A DNA stretch of 26,897 nt from JAWLHJ01 sp039587535 (GCA_039587535.1 JBDHIF010000045.1:1-26897); one strand, 5' to 3'; counted from the stretch's first letter, positions 10,577 to 18,780 are shown. Notes: generated by a model not told the origin, from the letters alone. Numbers and translations: made by a program.

Positions 10577-11955
10577 TCCTCAGACCGTCTCACACTTCCT
10601 CTTCGCGGGGCCTAGGCCAAGGGCTGACGGTCGCGGTCGCCTTGGCATCCGCGAGCTGTGCGGTGGTGGGGGCTCCACGGCCGACTGGAGCGCCGGCTCC
10701 CGCTCCGCCGGCCGTCGAGGAAGCGCCCGTTTCCACGCGAATGGACCGAGCGCCGGATCGGGAGCACGCTGGCCTCCGGCCGATCCGCGTCTTTCCGGAG
10801 GTGCGGGGGCTCTGGGTGGTGCGCTCTACGATGACGAGCGAGGCCGAGGTCCGGGAGATGGTGAACCGGGCCAGCTCGGCTGGCTTCAATACGCTGGTGG
10901 TGCAGGTGCGGGGTCGTGCCGACGCGTTCTACCGTTCCTCGCTGGAGCCGCGAGGTGAGACGCTCGCCGCCGCTCCGGAGGAATTCGATCCCCTGGCCCT
11001 CGCCGGTCGCGGCATGGCGGTGCACGCGTGGGTCAACACGCACCTCGTCTGGGGCCCCACCGGACCTCCTCGGAGCGCGGATCACCTCGTCCGCGCGCAT
11101 CCGGAGTGGCTCGGTGTCCCCCGGGCGCTGGCCGAGGATCTCTTTACACTCTCGCCCGACGACCCTCGGTACTTCGACGGGCTCCGCCGCTACGCCGACG
11201 AGAACCGCGGTACCGTGGAAGGCGTGTACACCAGCCCCTCAGATCCTCAGGTCCAGGCTCGAGTTCTTGACGTCTGGATGGAGCTGCTGGACCGCTACGA
11301 CCTCGACGGCATCCACTTCGACTACATCCGCTTTCCGTCCGGCGATTTCGATTACTCCCGGGGTGCGCTGGAGCGGTTCCGTGCCTGGCTTGCCAACGGG
11401 AATGGCATCGACCCCGGCGTGGACGGGGCCGCCGCGGACGTGCCGGCTCACTTTGCCACGGCGCGGGAAGCCCTGGACTTCGTCGACGTCCGCCGAGGGG
11501 CCTGGGACAGCTACAGGCGAGCGCAGATCACGGGGTTGGTCCGTAGGGTGTATCACGCGGTCAAGTCCCGCCGCCCCGAGGTCGTCGTGTCAGCGGCCGT
11601 CATCGCGGACGCCGAGGATGCCTACCGGCATCGGTTCCAGGACTGGCGGGCGTGGTTGGCCGAAGGCGTGGTGGATGTGGCCGTACCGATGGCGTACACG
11701 CCGGACAACGCCCGCTTCGGAGCACAGATCTCGGAGGTCCGTCGTGCGGCCGGGATGAGGGAGCGGGCCTGGGCGGGCGTGGGTGCGTACCTGAACGGCC
11801 TGGAAGGCACTCTGGAGAAGATCGATCTGGCACGGACACACGACGCTGGTGGGATCGTGTTGTTCTCCTACGATTGGGCTGCGAACGAGGCACCCGGGAC
11901 GGACGATGAGCCCTTCCTTCAGCGGGTGGGTCGGGCGCGGTTCCGCGGGCCCTGA
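10573..11955 (+). CDS. Secreted GHL10-type (YngK-like) glycoside hydrolase, probable lipoprotein
   Basis: 460 residues starting at ATG 10573, which overlaps the tadA stop as ATGA. The N-terminus is a hydrophobic signal with a cysteine at residue 29 (VALASASC); the lipobox is imperfect, having Ser instead of Leu/Val at -3. A Pro/Ala-rich linker follows to about residue 65. The remainder is a TIM-barrel domain of the GHL10/DUF187 family: GLWVVRSTMTS near the first strand, FNTLVVQVRGRADAFY, VHAWVNTHL, LDGIHFDYIRFP with acidic residues at the strand end, and VDVAVPMAYTPDN. Members are thought to act on complex glycans, possibly cell-wall related, in the periplasm or at the surface; the substrate is not shown here. 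It ends in a shared hairpin facing the antiporter gene. Confidence 0.85.
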   Translation: MILRPSHTSSSRGLGQGLTVAVALASASCAVVGAPRPTGAPAPAPPAVEEAPVSTRMDRAPDREHAGLRPIRVFPEVRGLWVVRSTMTSEAEVREMVNRASSAGFNTLVVQVRGRADAFYRSSLEPRGETLAAAPEEFDPLALAGRGMAVHAWVNTHLVWGPTGPPRSADHLVRAHPEWLGVPRALAEDLFTLSPDDPRYFDGLRRYADENRGTVEGVYTSPSDPQVQARVLDVWMELLDRYDLDGIHFDYIRFPSGDFDYSRGALERFRAWLANGNGIDPGVDGAAADVPAHFATAREALDFVDVRRGAWDSYRRAQITGLVRRVYHAVKSRRPEVVVSAAVIADAEDAYRHRFQDWRAWLAEGVVDVAVPMAYTPDNARFGAQISEVRRAAGMRERAWAGVGAYLNGLEGTLEKIDLARTHDAGGIVLFSYDWAANEAPGTDDEPFLQRVGRARFRGP

Positions 11956-11997
11956 GCCTGCGTGAGCCGGTCGGCCGGCTCGTCCCGGAGCTCAGGG
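11950..11997. terminator. Nested bidirectional hairpin between convergent genes
   Basis: Outer arms CCCTGAGC (11950-11957) and GCTCAGGG (11990-11997) pair over 8 bp; inner arms GAGCCGG (11964-11970) and CCGGCTC (11975-11981) pair over 7 bp around a TCGG loop. The stop codon of the hydrolase gene (TGA 11953-11955) and that of the antiporter gene (TCA 11992-11994 on the plus strand) sit opposite one another in the outer stem. There is no T-tract, so termination would be by strong structure or Rho. Confidence 0.5.
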
Positions 11998-13920
11998 GTT
12001 CGCGGGTTCGTCCTCCACCCGGCTCCCCGTGAGCCGGAGCACGGCCCACAGGATGAAGACGCCTCCAAGCAGGGCCACCCAGATCGGGAGTCCGTAGGCC
12101 GTTCCGATGTCGCCGAGGAATATTCCTACCACGCCGACGAGAAGGGCGTACGGAAGCTGGGTGCGCACGTGGTCGATGTGGTCGCAGCCCGAGGCCATCG
12201 ACGATAGGATCGTGGTGTCGGAGATCGGAGAACAGTGGTCACCGAAGATGGCTCCGGCCAACACCGAGCTGATCGAGCCCAGCAGGATGGAATAGTCGGC
12301 GGATTGACCGAAGCCCGCGTCGTAACCGCCCAGCGTCACCGTGAGTGGGATCACCAGGGGGAGGAGGATCGCCATGGTCCCCCAGGACGTGCCGGTGGCG
12401 AAGGACATGGCGGCGGCCGTCACGAACACCACCACCGGGACGAGCTCCAAGGCCAGCCGGTCGTTGAGCAGCTGAGCCAGATATTGTGACGTGTTGAGCT
12501 CCTCGGTGACCATGCCCAGCGACCACGCGAGGACGAGGATGATCATCGCGACCATCATGGCACGCATGCCCCCCACGAGTGCATCCACCCCTTCGCCGAT
12601 GGTCAGGATGCGCTGCGCGGCGGACATCGCGATCGCCATGACGCAGCCGGCCAAGGAGCCCCAAAGGAGGGTTGCGAAGGGGTCGGCGGCGCCGAACACG
12701 TCGCTCAGGCCAGCGTCGGGCCCCACGCTTGCGCGTCCGGTGGCGTAGAGCCCCAACAGGACCACGACGATGACGGTGAGCACCGGAACGCCGGCGTTCC
12801 ACCAACGCGGCTCTACGCCCGGCTTGGCATCGACGTTCTCCGACTCCGCGGCGGCCGCCAGCTGAGCGCCCGGCCGGTAGAGGCCACCGCCGGAAGCGGC
12901 GCGCGCCTCGGCCGCTGCCATGGGCCCGAAATCCAGGCGGGAGAACGCCGTGAGCGCAGCGAAGTACAGCGCCAGGAGGGGGTAGAAGCGGTACGGAATC
13001 GTCTCGATGAAGACCGTGAAGGGATTCGCAGCTAGGAGCGCATCGGCCATGGCCGGATTCTGCTCGGCCGCGATGCGCAGGCCGTCGGCGATGAGGCTGA
13101 TCTCGTAGCCCACCCAAGTAGACAGTGGGACGAGCGCTGCCAGCGGTGCGGCAGTTGAATCGACCAGATACGCCAGCTTCTCACGGCTGATCTTCAATCG
13201 ATCCGTAATGGGCCTCATGGTGTTTCCGACGATCAGCGTGTTGGCGTAATCGTCGAAGAAGATGGCCATCCCTGCGAGCCAGGTTGCGATCTTTCCACGC
13301 CTGCGCGTCCTGGCGAAAGGGGTCGCCGCGTCCACGATCCCCTGCGTGCCACCGTTCCGCGAGATGATCCCGACCATGCCCCCCAGGAGGAGTGAGAACA
13401 CCACGATCTGAGGGTGTCCTCCATCCAGGTCGCCCAGGGTGGGCACGACGAATTGATCAATGACCCTCCAGAGCGCGGCGAGCGGGTTCCATCCCGCGAT
13501 GGCCCAGGCCCCGACCCAGACCCCCACGAACAGGGCCGCCACCGCCTCCCTCACCAGAAGCGCGAGCACGATCGCGATGACGGGCGGGATCAACGAGAAC
13601 CATGCCGGTGTCAGGACCGGATCGACGTCCAGCGCCGCCTGGCCGACCGTGACAGTGAGTGGGAGCTCAGCCGCGGAGCGCACCACCAGGTCGCCGATGA
13701 CACCCTCACCATCCACCGACCCGGACGAGATCAACGTTCCGGTCCGGGTCCTGACCTCGTACGTGGCCCCTTCCGGTGCGGAGACCATGACGGAGAAGGG
13801 GACCCCACCCAGCACGACGCCAGGAACCTCGCTGACTTCCTGACCGGCGAGTGGCGTCGCCGGGAGGGTCATCACCGCGAGTAGGAGGAGCAGGAACGAG
13901 CTCGGCCGGGGCAGACGCAT
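11992..13920 (-). CDS. NhaC-type Na+/H+ antiporter with N-terminal exported domain
   Basis: 642 residues from ATG 13920. The start is chosen because it gives a clear signal peptide (MRLPRPSSFLLLLLAVMTLP, cleavage near PLAGQ); longer forms would bury it. Residues about 28-120 form a beta-rich, Ig-like segment (VPFSVMVSAPEGATYEVRT), followed by the multi-spanning membrane domain from about 125 onward with at least ten hydrophobic stretches. Family marks are LLLGGMVGIISRNGGTQG, FFDDYANTLIVGNTMRPITD and LVPLSTWVGYEIS, all typical of NhaC/YkrM-like antiporters, and TGTSWGTMAILLPL in the second half. It should exchange Na+ for H+ across the inner membrane, although some relatives carry organic acids or amino acids. 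It is monocistronic, divergent from pyrR and convergent with the hydrolase. The exported front domain is not part of the usual family (about 450-500 residues). Confidence 0.88.
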   Translation of the reverse strand: MRLPRPSSFLLLLLAVMTLPATPLAGQEVSEVPGVVLGGVPFSVMVSAPEGATYEVRTRTGTLISSGSVDGEGVIGDLVVRSAAELPLTVTVGQAALDVDPVLTPAWFSLIPPVIAIVLALLVREAVAALFVGVWVGAWAIAGWNPLAALWRVIDQFVVPTLGDLDGGHPQIVVFSLLLGGMVGIISRNGGTQGIVDAATPFARTRRRGKIATWLAGMAIFFDDYANTLIVGNTMRPITDRLKISREKLAYLVDSTAAPLAALVPLSTWVGYEISLIADGLRIAAEQNPAMADALLAANPFTVFIETIPYRFYPLLALYFAALTAFSRLDFGPMAAAEARAASGGGLYRPGAQLAAAAESENVDAKPGVEPRWWNAGVPVLTVIVVVLLGLYATGRASVGPDAGLSDVFGAADPFATLLWGSLAGCVMAIAMSAAQRILTIGEGVDALVGGMRAMMVAMIILVLAWSLGMVTEELNTSQYLAQLLNDRLALELVPVVVFVTAAAMSFATGTSWGTMAILLPLVIPLTVTLGGYDAGFGQSADYSILLGSISSVLAGAIFGDHCSPISDTTILSSMASGCDHIDHVRTQLPYALLVGVVGIFLGDIGTAYGLPIWVALLGGVFILWAVLRLTGSRVEDEPANP

Positions 13921-13974
13921 TAGTGTGTCGGTGGCGAGGAGGATGGCGCCCGCACGGGGGCGTGGGTCGGCGCA

Positions 13975-14003
13975 ATCATGGGGCGCGCGAGGCGGGGGTA
14001 CAA
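13975..14003 (-). promoter_or_regulatory. Candidate promoter of the NhaC-type gene
   Basis: On the minus strand TTGTAC (14003-13998) and CATGAT (13980-13975) are spaced by 17 bp, each matching four of six sigma70 consensus positions. Transcription would start near 13968, giving a leader of about 48 nt. The match is moderate and the region GC-rich, so this is tentative. Confidence 0.35.
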
Positions 14004-14013
14004 GCCCGCTGCG

Positions 14014-14042
14014 TTGACCCGGTGCCACCGAGGCCCGAACTT
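14014..14042 (+). promoter_or_regulatory. Candidate promoter of the pyrRBC operon with palindrome in the spacer
   Basis: -35 TTGACC (14014-14019) fits the consensus at five of six positions. The 17-bp-spaced -10 GAACTT (14037-14042) is weak. The spacer contains CGGTG-C-CACCG (14020-14030), a small perfect palindrome that could bind a regulator. If right, the leader is only about 30 nt, too short for a Bacillus-style PyrR attenuator. Confidence 0.35.
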
Positions 14043-14078
14043 TCCGCCGCTTCCGAGCCACCACCAAAGACGGAGCCT

Positions 14079-14639
14079 ATGCCCGACGACAGACGGATCC
14101 ATCTCATGACGGAGGCTGACGTGCGCCGCGCGGTGGCGCGCATGGCCCGCGAGATCGTGGAGCGGAATGGCGGGACCGACGGGCTCGTGCTCATGGGGAT
14201 CCATCGCCGCGGCACGGACATCGCCGACTGGATCGCCGACGAGATCGAGGCCGCCGAAGGCCGTCGTCCGGCCGAGGGCTCCATCGACATCAGCCTCTAC
14301 CGGGATGATTTAGCAGAGATCGGGCCTCGTCCGGTCGTCGGTGGCTCCGAGCTTCCCCCCGACGGGATCGACAACCAGACCATCGTCATCGTGGACGACG
14401 TAGCCTACACCGGCCGCACCGTGAGGGCCGCGCTGAACGAGCTGAACGATTGGGGCCGGCCCCGCCGGGTGCTCCTCTGCGTCCTGGTGGATCGAGGAGG
14501 CCGGGAGCTCCCCATCCAGCCCGACGTCGTAGGCCGCCGATTCGAGGTACGACCGCGTCAGCTCGTGGAGGTGCGCGTCCCCGAGGTGGACGGGGTCATG
14601 GGTGTCGATCTCCTCGAACCGGAGGACCCCAAAGCGTGA
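14079..14639 (+). CDS. pyrR: PyrR, pyrimidine operon regulator / uracil phosphoribosyltransferase-like
   Basis: 186 residues, normal for PyrR, which senses UMP/UTP and PRPP and in Gram-positives binds pyr mRNA; many members also have uracil phosphoribosyltransferase activity. The PRPP-binding loop is clear (TIVIVDDVAYTGRTVRAAL at about 101-119), as are the N-terminal RIHLMTEADVRRAVARMARE helix and the GLVLMGIHRRGTDIADWI strand-loop. ATG 14079 begins the conserved PDDRRIHL start; GGAG at 14072-14075 is only 3 nt away, an unusually short spacing. It leads pyrB and pyrC with overlapping codons (GTGA to pyrB), so its role in setting pyrimidine synthesis is likely. I see no conserved PyrR-binding loop in the leader. 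Confidence 0.94.
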   Translation: MPDDRRIHLMTEADVRRAVARMAREIVERNGGTDGLVLMGIHRRGTDIADWIADEIEAAEGRRPAEGSIDISLYRDDLAEIGPRPVVGGSELPPDGIDNQTIVIVDDVAYTGRTVRAALNELNDWGRPRRVLLCVLVDRGGRELPIQPDVVGRRFEVRPRQLVEVRVPEVDGVMGVDLLEPEDPKA

Positions 14640-15607
14640 GTGCCCCCCCGATTGATCTGGGCAAGGACCTCATCGGCCTCGAGGACCTCTCCCGGGAGGA
14701 CATCCTGGGGATCCTCGATACCGCCGAGCCCTTCAAGGAGATCTCCGAGCGCCGTATCAAGAAGGTTCCGGTCCTGCGCGGGAAGACCATCGTGAACTTG
14801 TTCTTCGAGGCGTCCACGCGGACTCGGATCTCCTTCGAGTTCGCCGAGAAGCGCCTGAGTGCGGACACCGTAAATATCTCGCAGACGGGCTCTTCGGTAG
14901 CGAAGGGTGAGACTCTGGTGGATACCGCCAAGAACCTCGAGGCCATGCGCATCGACATGGTGGTCATCCGACACCCGTCGTCCGGAGCGGCCCGATTCCT
15001 GGCCGAGCGCATTCCGTCGAACGTGGTGAACGCGGGCGATGGTCGGCATGAGCACCCCACACAGGCGCTCTTGGACCTCCTTACCATCCGAGATCGGCTC
15101 GGGCGACTCGAAGGCCTCAAGGTCTGCATCGTTGGGGACATCCTGCACTCCAGGGTGGCCCGCTCGAACATCTACGGGTTGCAGAAGCTGGGCGCGGAAG
15201 TCGCGGTGTGCGGCCCGCCCACGCTGATGCCCGTCGCCCCGGAGGAGCTTGGTGTTCGGGTCATGACGAGGGTGGAGGAGGCCATCGAATGGGCCGATGT
15301 CCTCAATGTCCTCCGGTTACAGCTCGAGCGGATGAAGGGAGGCTACGTCCCGAGCCTCCGCGAATACAACCGGATTTGGGGTGTTTCCAGCGCCCGCCTC
15401 GACGCGGCGAAGAGAGATGTGCTGGTCCTGCACCCGGGCCCCATGAACCGCGGCGTTGAGATCGACTCCGACGTCGCCGACGGGCCGCACTCCGTGATCC
15501 TCAATCAGGTCACCAACGGGGTGGCCGTGCGGATGGCCGTCCTCTACCTCCTGGCGGGTGGCCGCCCGGAGAAGGCGGAATCCGCCAAACAGGGAGCTGA
15601 ATCTTGA
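14636..15607 (+). CDS. pyrB: Aspartate carbamoyltransferase, catalytic subunit
   Basis: Condenses carbamoyl phosphate with aspartate, the committed step of pyrimidine synthesis. 323 residues from GTG 14636, which overlaps the pyrR stop; GGAGG lies at 14621-14625. The carbamoyl-phosphate binding motif STRTR is at 60-64 (FFEASTRTRISFE), the mobile-loop motif SVAKGET at 87-93, and HPTQALLDL and LHPGPMNRG follow in the expected places (about 140 and 271). No regulatory chain pyrI is seen nearby, which fits the trimeric or pyrC-associated class. It is followed by pyrC with a 4-bp overlap. Confidence 0.96.
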   Translation: MSAPPIDLGKDLIGLEDLSREDILGILDTAEPFKEISERRIKKVPVLRGKTIVNLFFEASTRTRISFEFAEKRLSADTVNISQTGSSVAKGETLVDTAKNLEAMRIDMVVIRHPSSGAARFLAERIPSNVVNAGDGRHEHPTQALLDLLTIRDRLGRLEGLKVCIVGDILHSRVARSNIYGLQKLGAEVAVCGPPTLMPVAPEELGVRVMTRVEEAIEWADVLNVLRLQLERMKGGYVPSLREYNRIWGVSSARLDAAKRDVLVLHPGPMNRGVEIDSDVADGPHSVILNQVTNGVAVRMAVLYLLAGGRPEKAESAKQGAES

Positions 15608-16884
15608 GTGACAAGACCCTTCTGAAGGGTGGCCGCGTGGTCGACCCCAGCCAGGAGCTCGACCGGGTCACCGACGTGCTGCTCGTCGATGGAGAGGTGG
15701 CCGAGCTCGGCGGATCAGCGGCGCCGGAGGACGCGGAGGTGGTGGATTGCGCGGGCTTGGTCGTGACGCCCGGCCTCATCGACGTGCACGTGCACCTGCG
15801 CGAGCCTGGTGGGGAGCACAAGGAGACCATCGCCACGGGAGCCGCCGCCGCGGCGGCGGGCGGCTTCACCGCCGTGTGCGCCATGCCGAACACCGACCCA
15901 CCGATCGACGATCCGGCGGGGGTGGGGTTCGTGTTGGCGCAGGGGCGAAAGGCCGGCAAGGCGAGAGTTTATCCGGTTGGCTGTATCTCGGTGGGGCGAG
16001 CGGGAGAGCGCCTGGCTCTGGTCGGAGAGATGATCGACGCCGGTGCCGTGGCCATCACGGATGACGGTAGCCCGGTGATGGATTCGGGCCTCATGCGGCT
16101 GGCCCTGGAATACGCCAGGGGGTTTGGCATTCCGGTGGCCGACCACCCCGAGGACCTGGGGCTGTCCCAGGACGGCCACATGAACGAGGGCATCGTGTCG
16201 ACCAGGCTCGGGCTCGGTGGCAAGCCCAATGCGTCCGAGGACATCCACATCGTCCGCGATCTGTTGCTGGCCGAATTGACCGGCGGGCACATCCACCTCC
16301 AACACGTCTCGACCCGCTTCGGGGTGGAGTCGATTCGCCAGGCCAAGGACCGAGGAGTGCACGTCACGGCAGAGGCCTCACCTCATCACCTCGTGCTCAC
16401 GCACGAGGCCGTGGAGGGCTACCGAACCGAGGCCAAGATGAACCCTCCCCTCAGGACCCAGGAAGACGTGGACGCGGTGCGTGCGGGTCTCGCCGACGGC
16501 ACCCTGGACACGATCGCCACCGACCACGCGCCGCACCATTACGACGAGAAGGAGGCGGCATTCGCCGATGCCCCCAACGGGATCGTGGGGCTGGAAACCG
16601 CGCTCGGCATCGTTCTGACCCGTGTGGTGGGAGAGGGGGTCATCGATCTCGCGACCATGGTGGACCGGATGAGCTGTCAGCCGGCTCGGGCGTTCGGGCT
16701 TCCCGGTGGCACCCTGGAGCTCGGAAGCGTGGCGGACGTCACCGTCTTCGATCCTGAAGCCGTTTGGACGGTTGACGCCGGTGCATTCCTGTCGCGGAGC
16801 CGGAACACCCCCTTCGGTGGGTGGGAGCTTCGCGGCCAGCCGGTGCGGACGATCGTCGGCGGGCGGACCGTCTGGTCCGCCTGA
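15604..16884 (+). CDS. pyrC: Dihydroorotase (type I)
   Basis: Cyclises carbamoyl aspartate to dihydroorotate; zinc amidohydrolase fold. 426 residues from a TTG start at 15604 that overlaps the pyrB stop (TTGA), with GGGAG at 15593-15597, 6 nt upstream. The first metal motif DVHVHLREPG has His62 and His64. An aspartate near residue 151 (TDDGSPVMDSG) replaces the carbamylated Lys of type II enzymes, as expected for the Aquifex/Bacillus-like class. Further ligands are in the HIHLQHVSTR stretch and TIATDHAPHHYDEKE at about 303-317. Class I dihydroorotases often form a complex with aspartate carbamoyltransferase, which the gene pairing supports. The operon ends here at a strong hairpin. Confidence 0.95.
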   Translation: MSDKTLLKGGRVVDPSQELDRVTDVLLVDGEVAELGGSAAPEDAEVVDCAGLVVTPGLIDVHVHLREPGGEHKETIATGAAAAAAGGFTAVCAMPNTDPPIDDPAGVGFVLAQGRKAGKARVYPVGCISVGRAGERLALVGEMIDAGAVAITDDGSPVMDSGLMRLALEYARGFGIPVADHPEDLGLSQDGHMNEGIVSTRLGLGGKPNASEDIHIVRDLLLAELTGGHIHLQHVSTRFGVESIRQAKDRGVHVTAEASPHHLVLTHEAVEGYRTEAKMNPPLRTQEDVDAVRAGLADGTLDTIATDHAPHHYDEKEAAFADAPNGIVGLETALGIVLTRVVGEGVIDLATMVDRMSCQPARAFGLPGGTLELGSVADVTVFDPEAVWTVDAGAFLSRSRNTPFGGWELRGQPVRTIVGGRTVWSA

Positions 16885-16900
16885 GGTCAGGACGCACGAA

Positions 16901-16932
16901 AGACCCGGGCTGCCTACCGGCGGCCCGGGTCT
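16901..16932. terminator. Strong bidirectional hairpin between pyrC and rpsT
   Basis: AGACCCGGGC (16901-16910) pairs perfectly with GCCCGGGTCT (16923-16932). Inside, a T-G wobble and GCC/GGC extend the stem to 14 bp around a TACC loop. It lies 17 bp after the pyrC stop and 42 bp after the rpsT stop on the other strand, so it can serve both convergent units. The downstream T content is only moderate on the plus strand. Confidence 0.75.
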
Positions 16933-16973
16933 GGTCGTCTATGTCTTCGTCGCTGGCGCCAGGGCGCGTGGGG

Positions 16974-17231
16974 TCAGGATCCCAGCGCGTTGACGTGGCG
17001 GGTCAGACTGCTCTTGATCCGCGCCACCCTGTTCGGGTGGAACAGGCGCCTCGTGGCCGCGCGATCCAGCAGCGCGACCGCGCTCTGCAGGCGCTCCGAT
17101 CCTTCGTCCCGGGACGTGGCCTGACGGACCCGCTTGATGGCGGTGCGGATGCGCGCGCGCTCGCCGCGGTTCTTCTCCCGGGCCTGCGCGCTGAGGGTCA
17201 TGCGCTTTTTGGCGCTCTTGATGTTCGGCAT
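16974..17231 (-). CDS. rpsT: 30S ribosomal protein S20
   Basis: 85 residues, very basic, opening with MPNIKSAKKRMTLSAQAREK, the typical S20 N-terminus that binds 16S rRNA early in 30S assembly. Lys/Arg-rich helices continue to the end (RLFHPNRVARIKSSLTRHVN). The usual length is 85-90 residues. The start codon at 17231 is fixed by this conserved beginning; no convincing Shine-Dalgarno precedes it. The gene is alone on the minus strand, with a promoter candidate overlapping the start of the divergent site-2 protease gene and a hairpin shared with pyrC downstream. Confidence 0.95.
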   Translation of the reverse strand: MPNIKSAKKRMTLSAQAREKNRGERARIRTAIKRVRQATSRDEGSERLQSAVALLDRAATRRLFHPNRVARIKSSLTRHVNALGS

Positions 17232-17274
17232 GGGTCGCTCGTGGAGCGGTTTTTCGACAACTTGTGAGCCACGA

Positions 17275-17303
17275 AAGCTAGATCCGACTGCCCATGCAAT
17301 CAA
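17275..17303 (-). promoter_or_regulatory. Candidate promoter of rpsT
   Basis: On the minus strand TTGATT (17303-17298) and TAGCTT (17280-17275) are spaced by 17 bp; the start would be near 17268, about 36 nt before the S20 start codon. The -10 region belongs to a CTAGCTTTCGT box (17281-17271) that recurs upstream of trkA. The -35 lies inside the first codons of the opposite-strand site-2 protease gene if that begins at 17294. Confidence 0.5.
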
Positions 17304-17968
17304 CCGCCCTCATGGAAGCCCTCGTTCTCATCGCCGTGCTGATCTTCTCCATCGTGGTCCACGAGGTGGCGCACGCGTGGCAAGCACGTCGGGAGGGGGA
17401 CGACCTGGCGGAGCGTCTCGGGCGGATCACGCTGAACCCCATCCCGCACCTCGATCCGGTGGGATCGGTGCTCGTGCCGCTCGTGCTCCACTTCTCTGGC
17501 GCCGGAATCCTTTTCGGATGGGCCAAGCCCGTACCGGTGAACCCTTCCCGCTATCGGAGCCCGGTGTGGGGCGATGTCAGGGTCTCTTTGGCGGGCATCG
17601 TGTCCAATCTGGGGTTGACGGTCATCTGTGTTTTCGCGGCCATCGTCCTGCTGAGGGCCGAGGCCATGGCGGGTGGGACCTTCGGGATCGTCGGAGACCT
17701 GACGCTTCTGGGCCTGCAGTACGGAATCATCATCAATCTCCTGTTGGCGTTCTTCAACCTCATTCCCATTCCTCCGCTCGACGGCTCGCACGTGGTGTAT
17801 CACATGCTGCCGCAGGGCGTTCGTGATCGCTACAGGGAGATGGGACGCTACGGGCTTCTTATTCTCATGGGGCTTCTGTTCCTGGTACCGCAGGCGTTCC
17901 GTGTCATGCTTTGGCCCGTCTTCTACTTTCAGGGGCTGGCCGACAGCTTCATACGCCTATGGATCTGA
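17294..17968 (+). CDS. Site-2 protease family membrane metalloprotease (M50B)
   Basis: 224 residues with five to six membrane segments. The zinc motif HEVAH is at 23-27 in the first helix, and the third ligand Asp163 is in NLIPIPPLDGS (155-165), the paired signature of M50B intramembrane proteases. The compact size without PDZ or CBS domains matches the short YwhC-like group, whose substrates are mostly unknown. The start could be ATG 17294 or ATG 17312; neither has a clear ribosome binding site. The last 10 bp overlap the scpA start, so it heads the scpA-scpB-pseudouridine synthase operon, an order seen in many bacteria without a known functional reason. Confidence 0.9.
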   Translation: MQSTALMEALVLIAVLIFSIVVHEVAHAWQARREGDDLAERLGRITLNPIPHLDPVGSVLVPLVLHFSGAGILFGWAKPVPVNPSRYRSPVWGDVRVSLAGIVSNLGLTVICVFAAIVLLRAEAMAGGTFGIVGDLTLLGLQYGIIINLLLAFFNLIPIPPLDGSHVVYHMLPQGVRDRYREMGRYGLLILMGLLFLVPQAFRVMLWPVFYFQGLADSFIRLWI

Positions 17969-18780
17969 CCCTCGCGGAAGGCGCCCACGAGCGCGGGGCG
18001 TTCCTCGTCGTCGAGATCGAGCGATTTCAGGGTCCGCTCGACCTCCTGCTCCATCTCATACGGACCCAGGACGTCGACATCCTCGACATCCCGATCCACA
18101 ACATCACCGATCAGTTCCTCCAGGCCATCGCCGGGTTGGCGGCGGACGATCTGGACGGGGCGGGCGAGTTTCTGGAGATGGCGGCCACCCTGGTGCGCAT
18201 CAAGGCCCAGATGCTCCTGCCCCGGCCGTTGGAGGACGAGGACGAGGATCCTCGAGCGGAGCTGGTGCGGCGCCTCCTGGAATACGAGCAGATCCGAGAG
18301 ATCACGGACCGGATGCGTGTGTCCGAGGCCGAGCGTGCCCGACGCTTCGGCAAGGGATACGTGCCCGTCCGGTCGAAGAGGCCCGCGATGGACGTGCCGC
18401 TGGAGACCACCTGGGACGAGGTTTACGACGCCGCTCTGGGTGTGGAGCTTCCCGTTCCCAGGGACCGGACGCATCGCGTGACGCCTCGTACGGTCTCCAT
18501 GGAAGAGAAGGCCGTGCTCATACTGGACGCGCTGAAGAGGGGGACCCGCGTGGAGTTCACGCGCCTGGTGACGGGCTTCAAGGATCGGACGCATTCCGTG
18601 ATGACCCTTCTTGCCGGTCTCGAGCTCACCCGACGTCGTCTTCTCCTCCTGCGCCAAACGCGCCCGTTCGCGGATCTCTGGATCTACAGAAGGGACGACA
18701 CCGACTACGACAACGTGACGTACTCCGTCGAGAGTGCCCCAGACCCCGAACCGCTGGTAGACGAGGAGTCCCAGGAGTGA
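17959..18780 (+). CDS. scpA: Segregation and condensation protein A
   Basis: Kleisin subunit that bridges the heads of SMC and binds ScpB to form the chromosome-condensing complex. 273 residues from ATG 17959. The N-terminal SMC-neck binding part has FQGPLDLLLHLIR and DILDIPIHNITDQFL; RIKAQMLLPRP and LVRRLLEYEQIREI follow, and the winged-helix C-terminal part begins at about 180 (SMEEKAVLILDALKRG). The length is slightly above the usual 240-260. The start overlaps the protease gene by 10 bp and the end overlaps scpB (GTGA), so the subunits are made together. smc itself is not in the window. Confidence 0.93.
   Translation: MDLTLAEGAHERGAFLVVEIERFQGPLDLLLHLIRTQDVDILDIPIHNITDQFLQAIAGLAADDLDGAGEFLEMAATLVRIKAQMLLPRPLEDEDEDPRAELVRRLLEYEQIREITDRMRVSEAERARRFGKGYVPVRSKRPAMDVPLETTWDEVYDAALGVELPVPRDRTHRVTPRTVSMEEKAVLILDALKRGTRVEFTRLVTGFKDRTHSVMTLLAGLELTRRRLLLLRQTRPFADLWIYRRDDTDYDNVTYSVESAPDPEPLVDEESQE

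Noticed and set aside
13921..14078. PyrR-binding attenuator in the pyrR leader
   Set aside because: No sequence close to the known binding loop and no terminator/antiterminator pair could be found.
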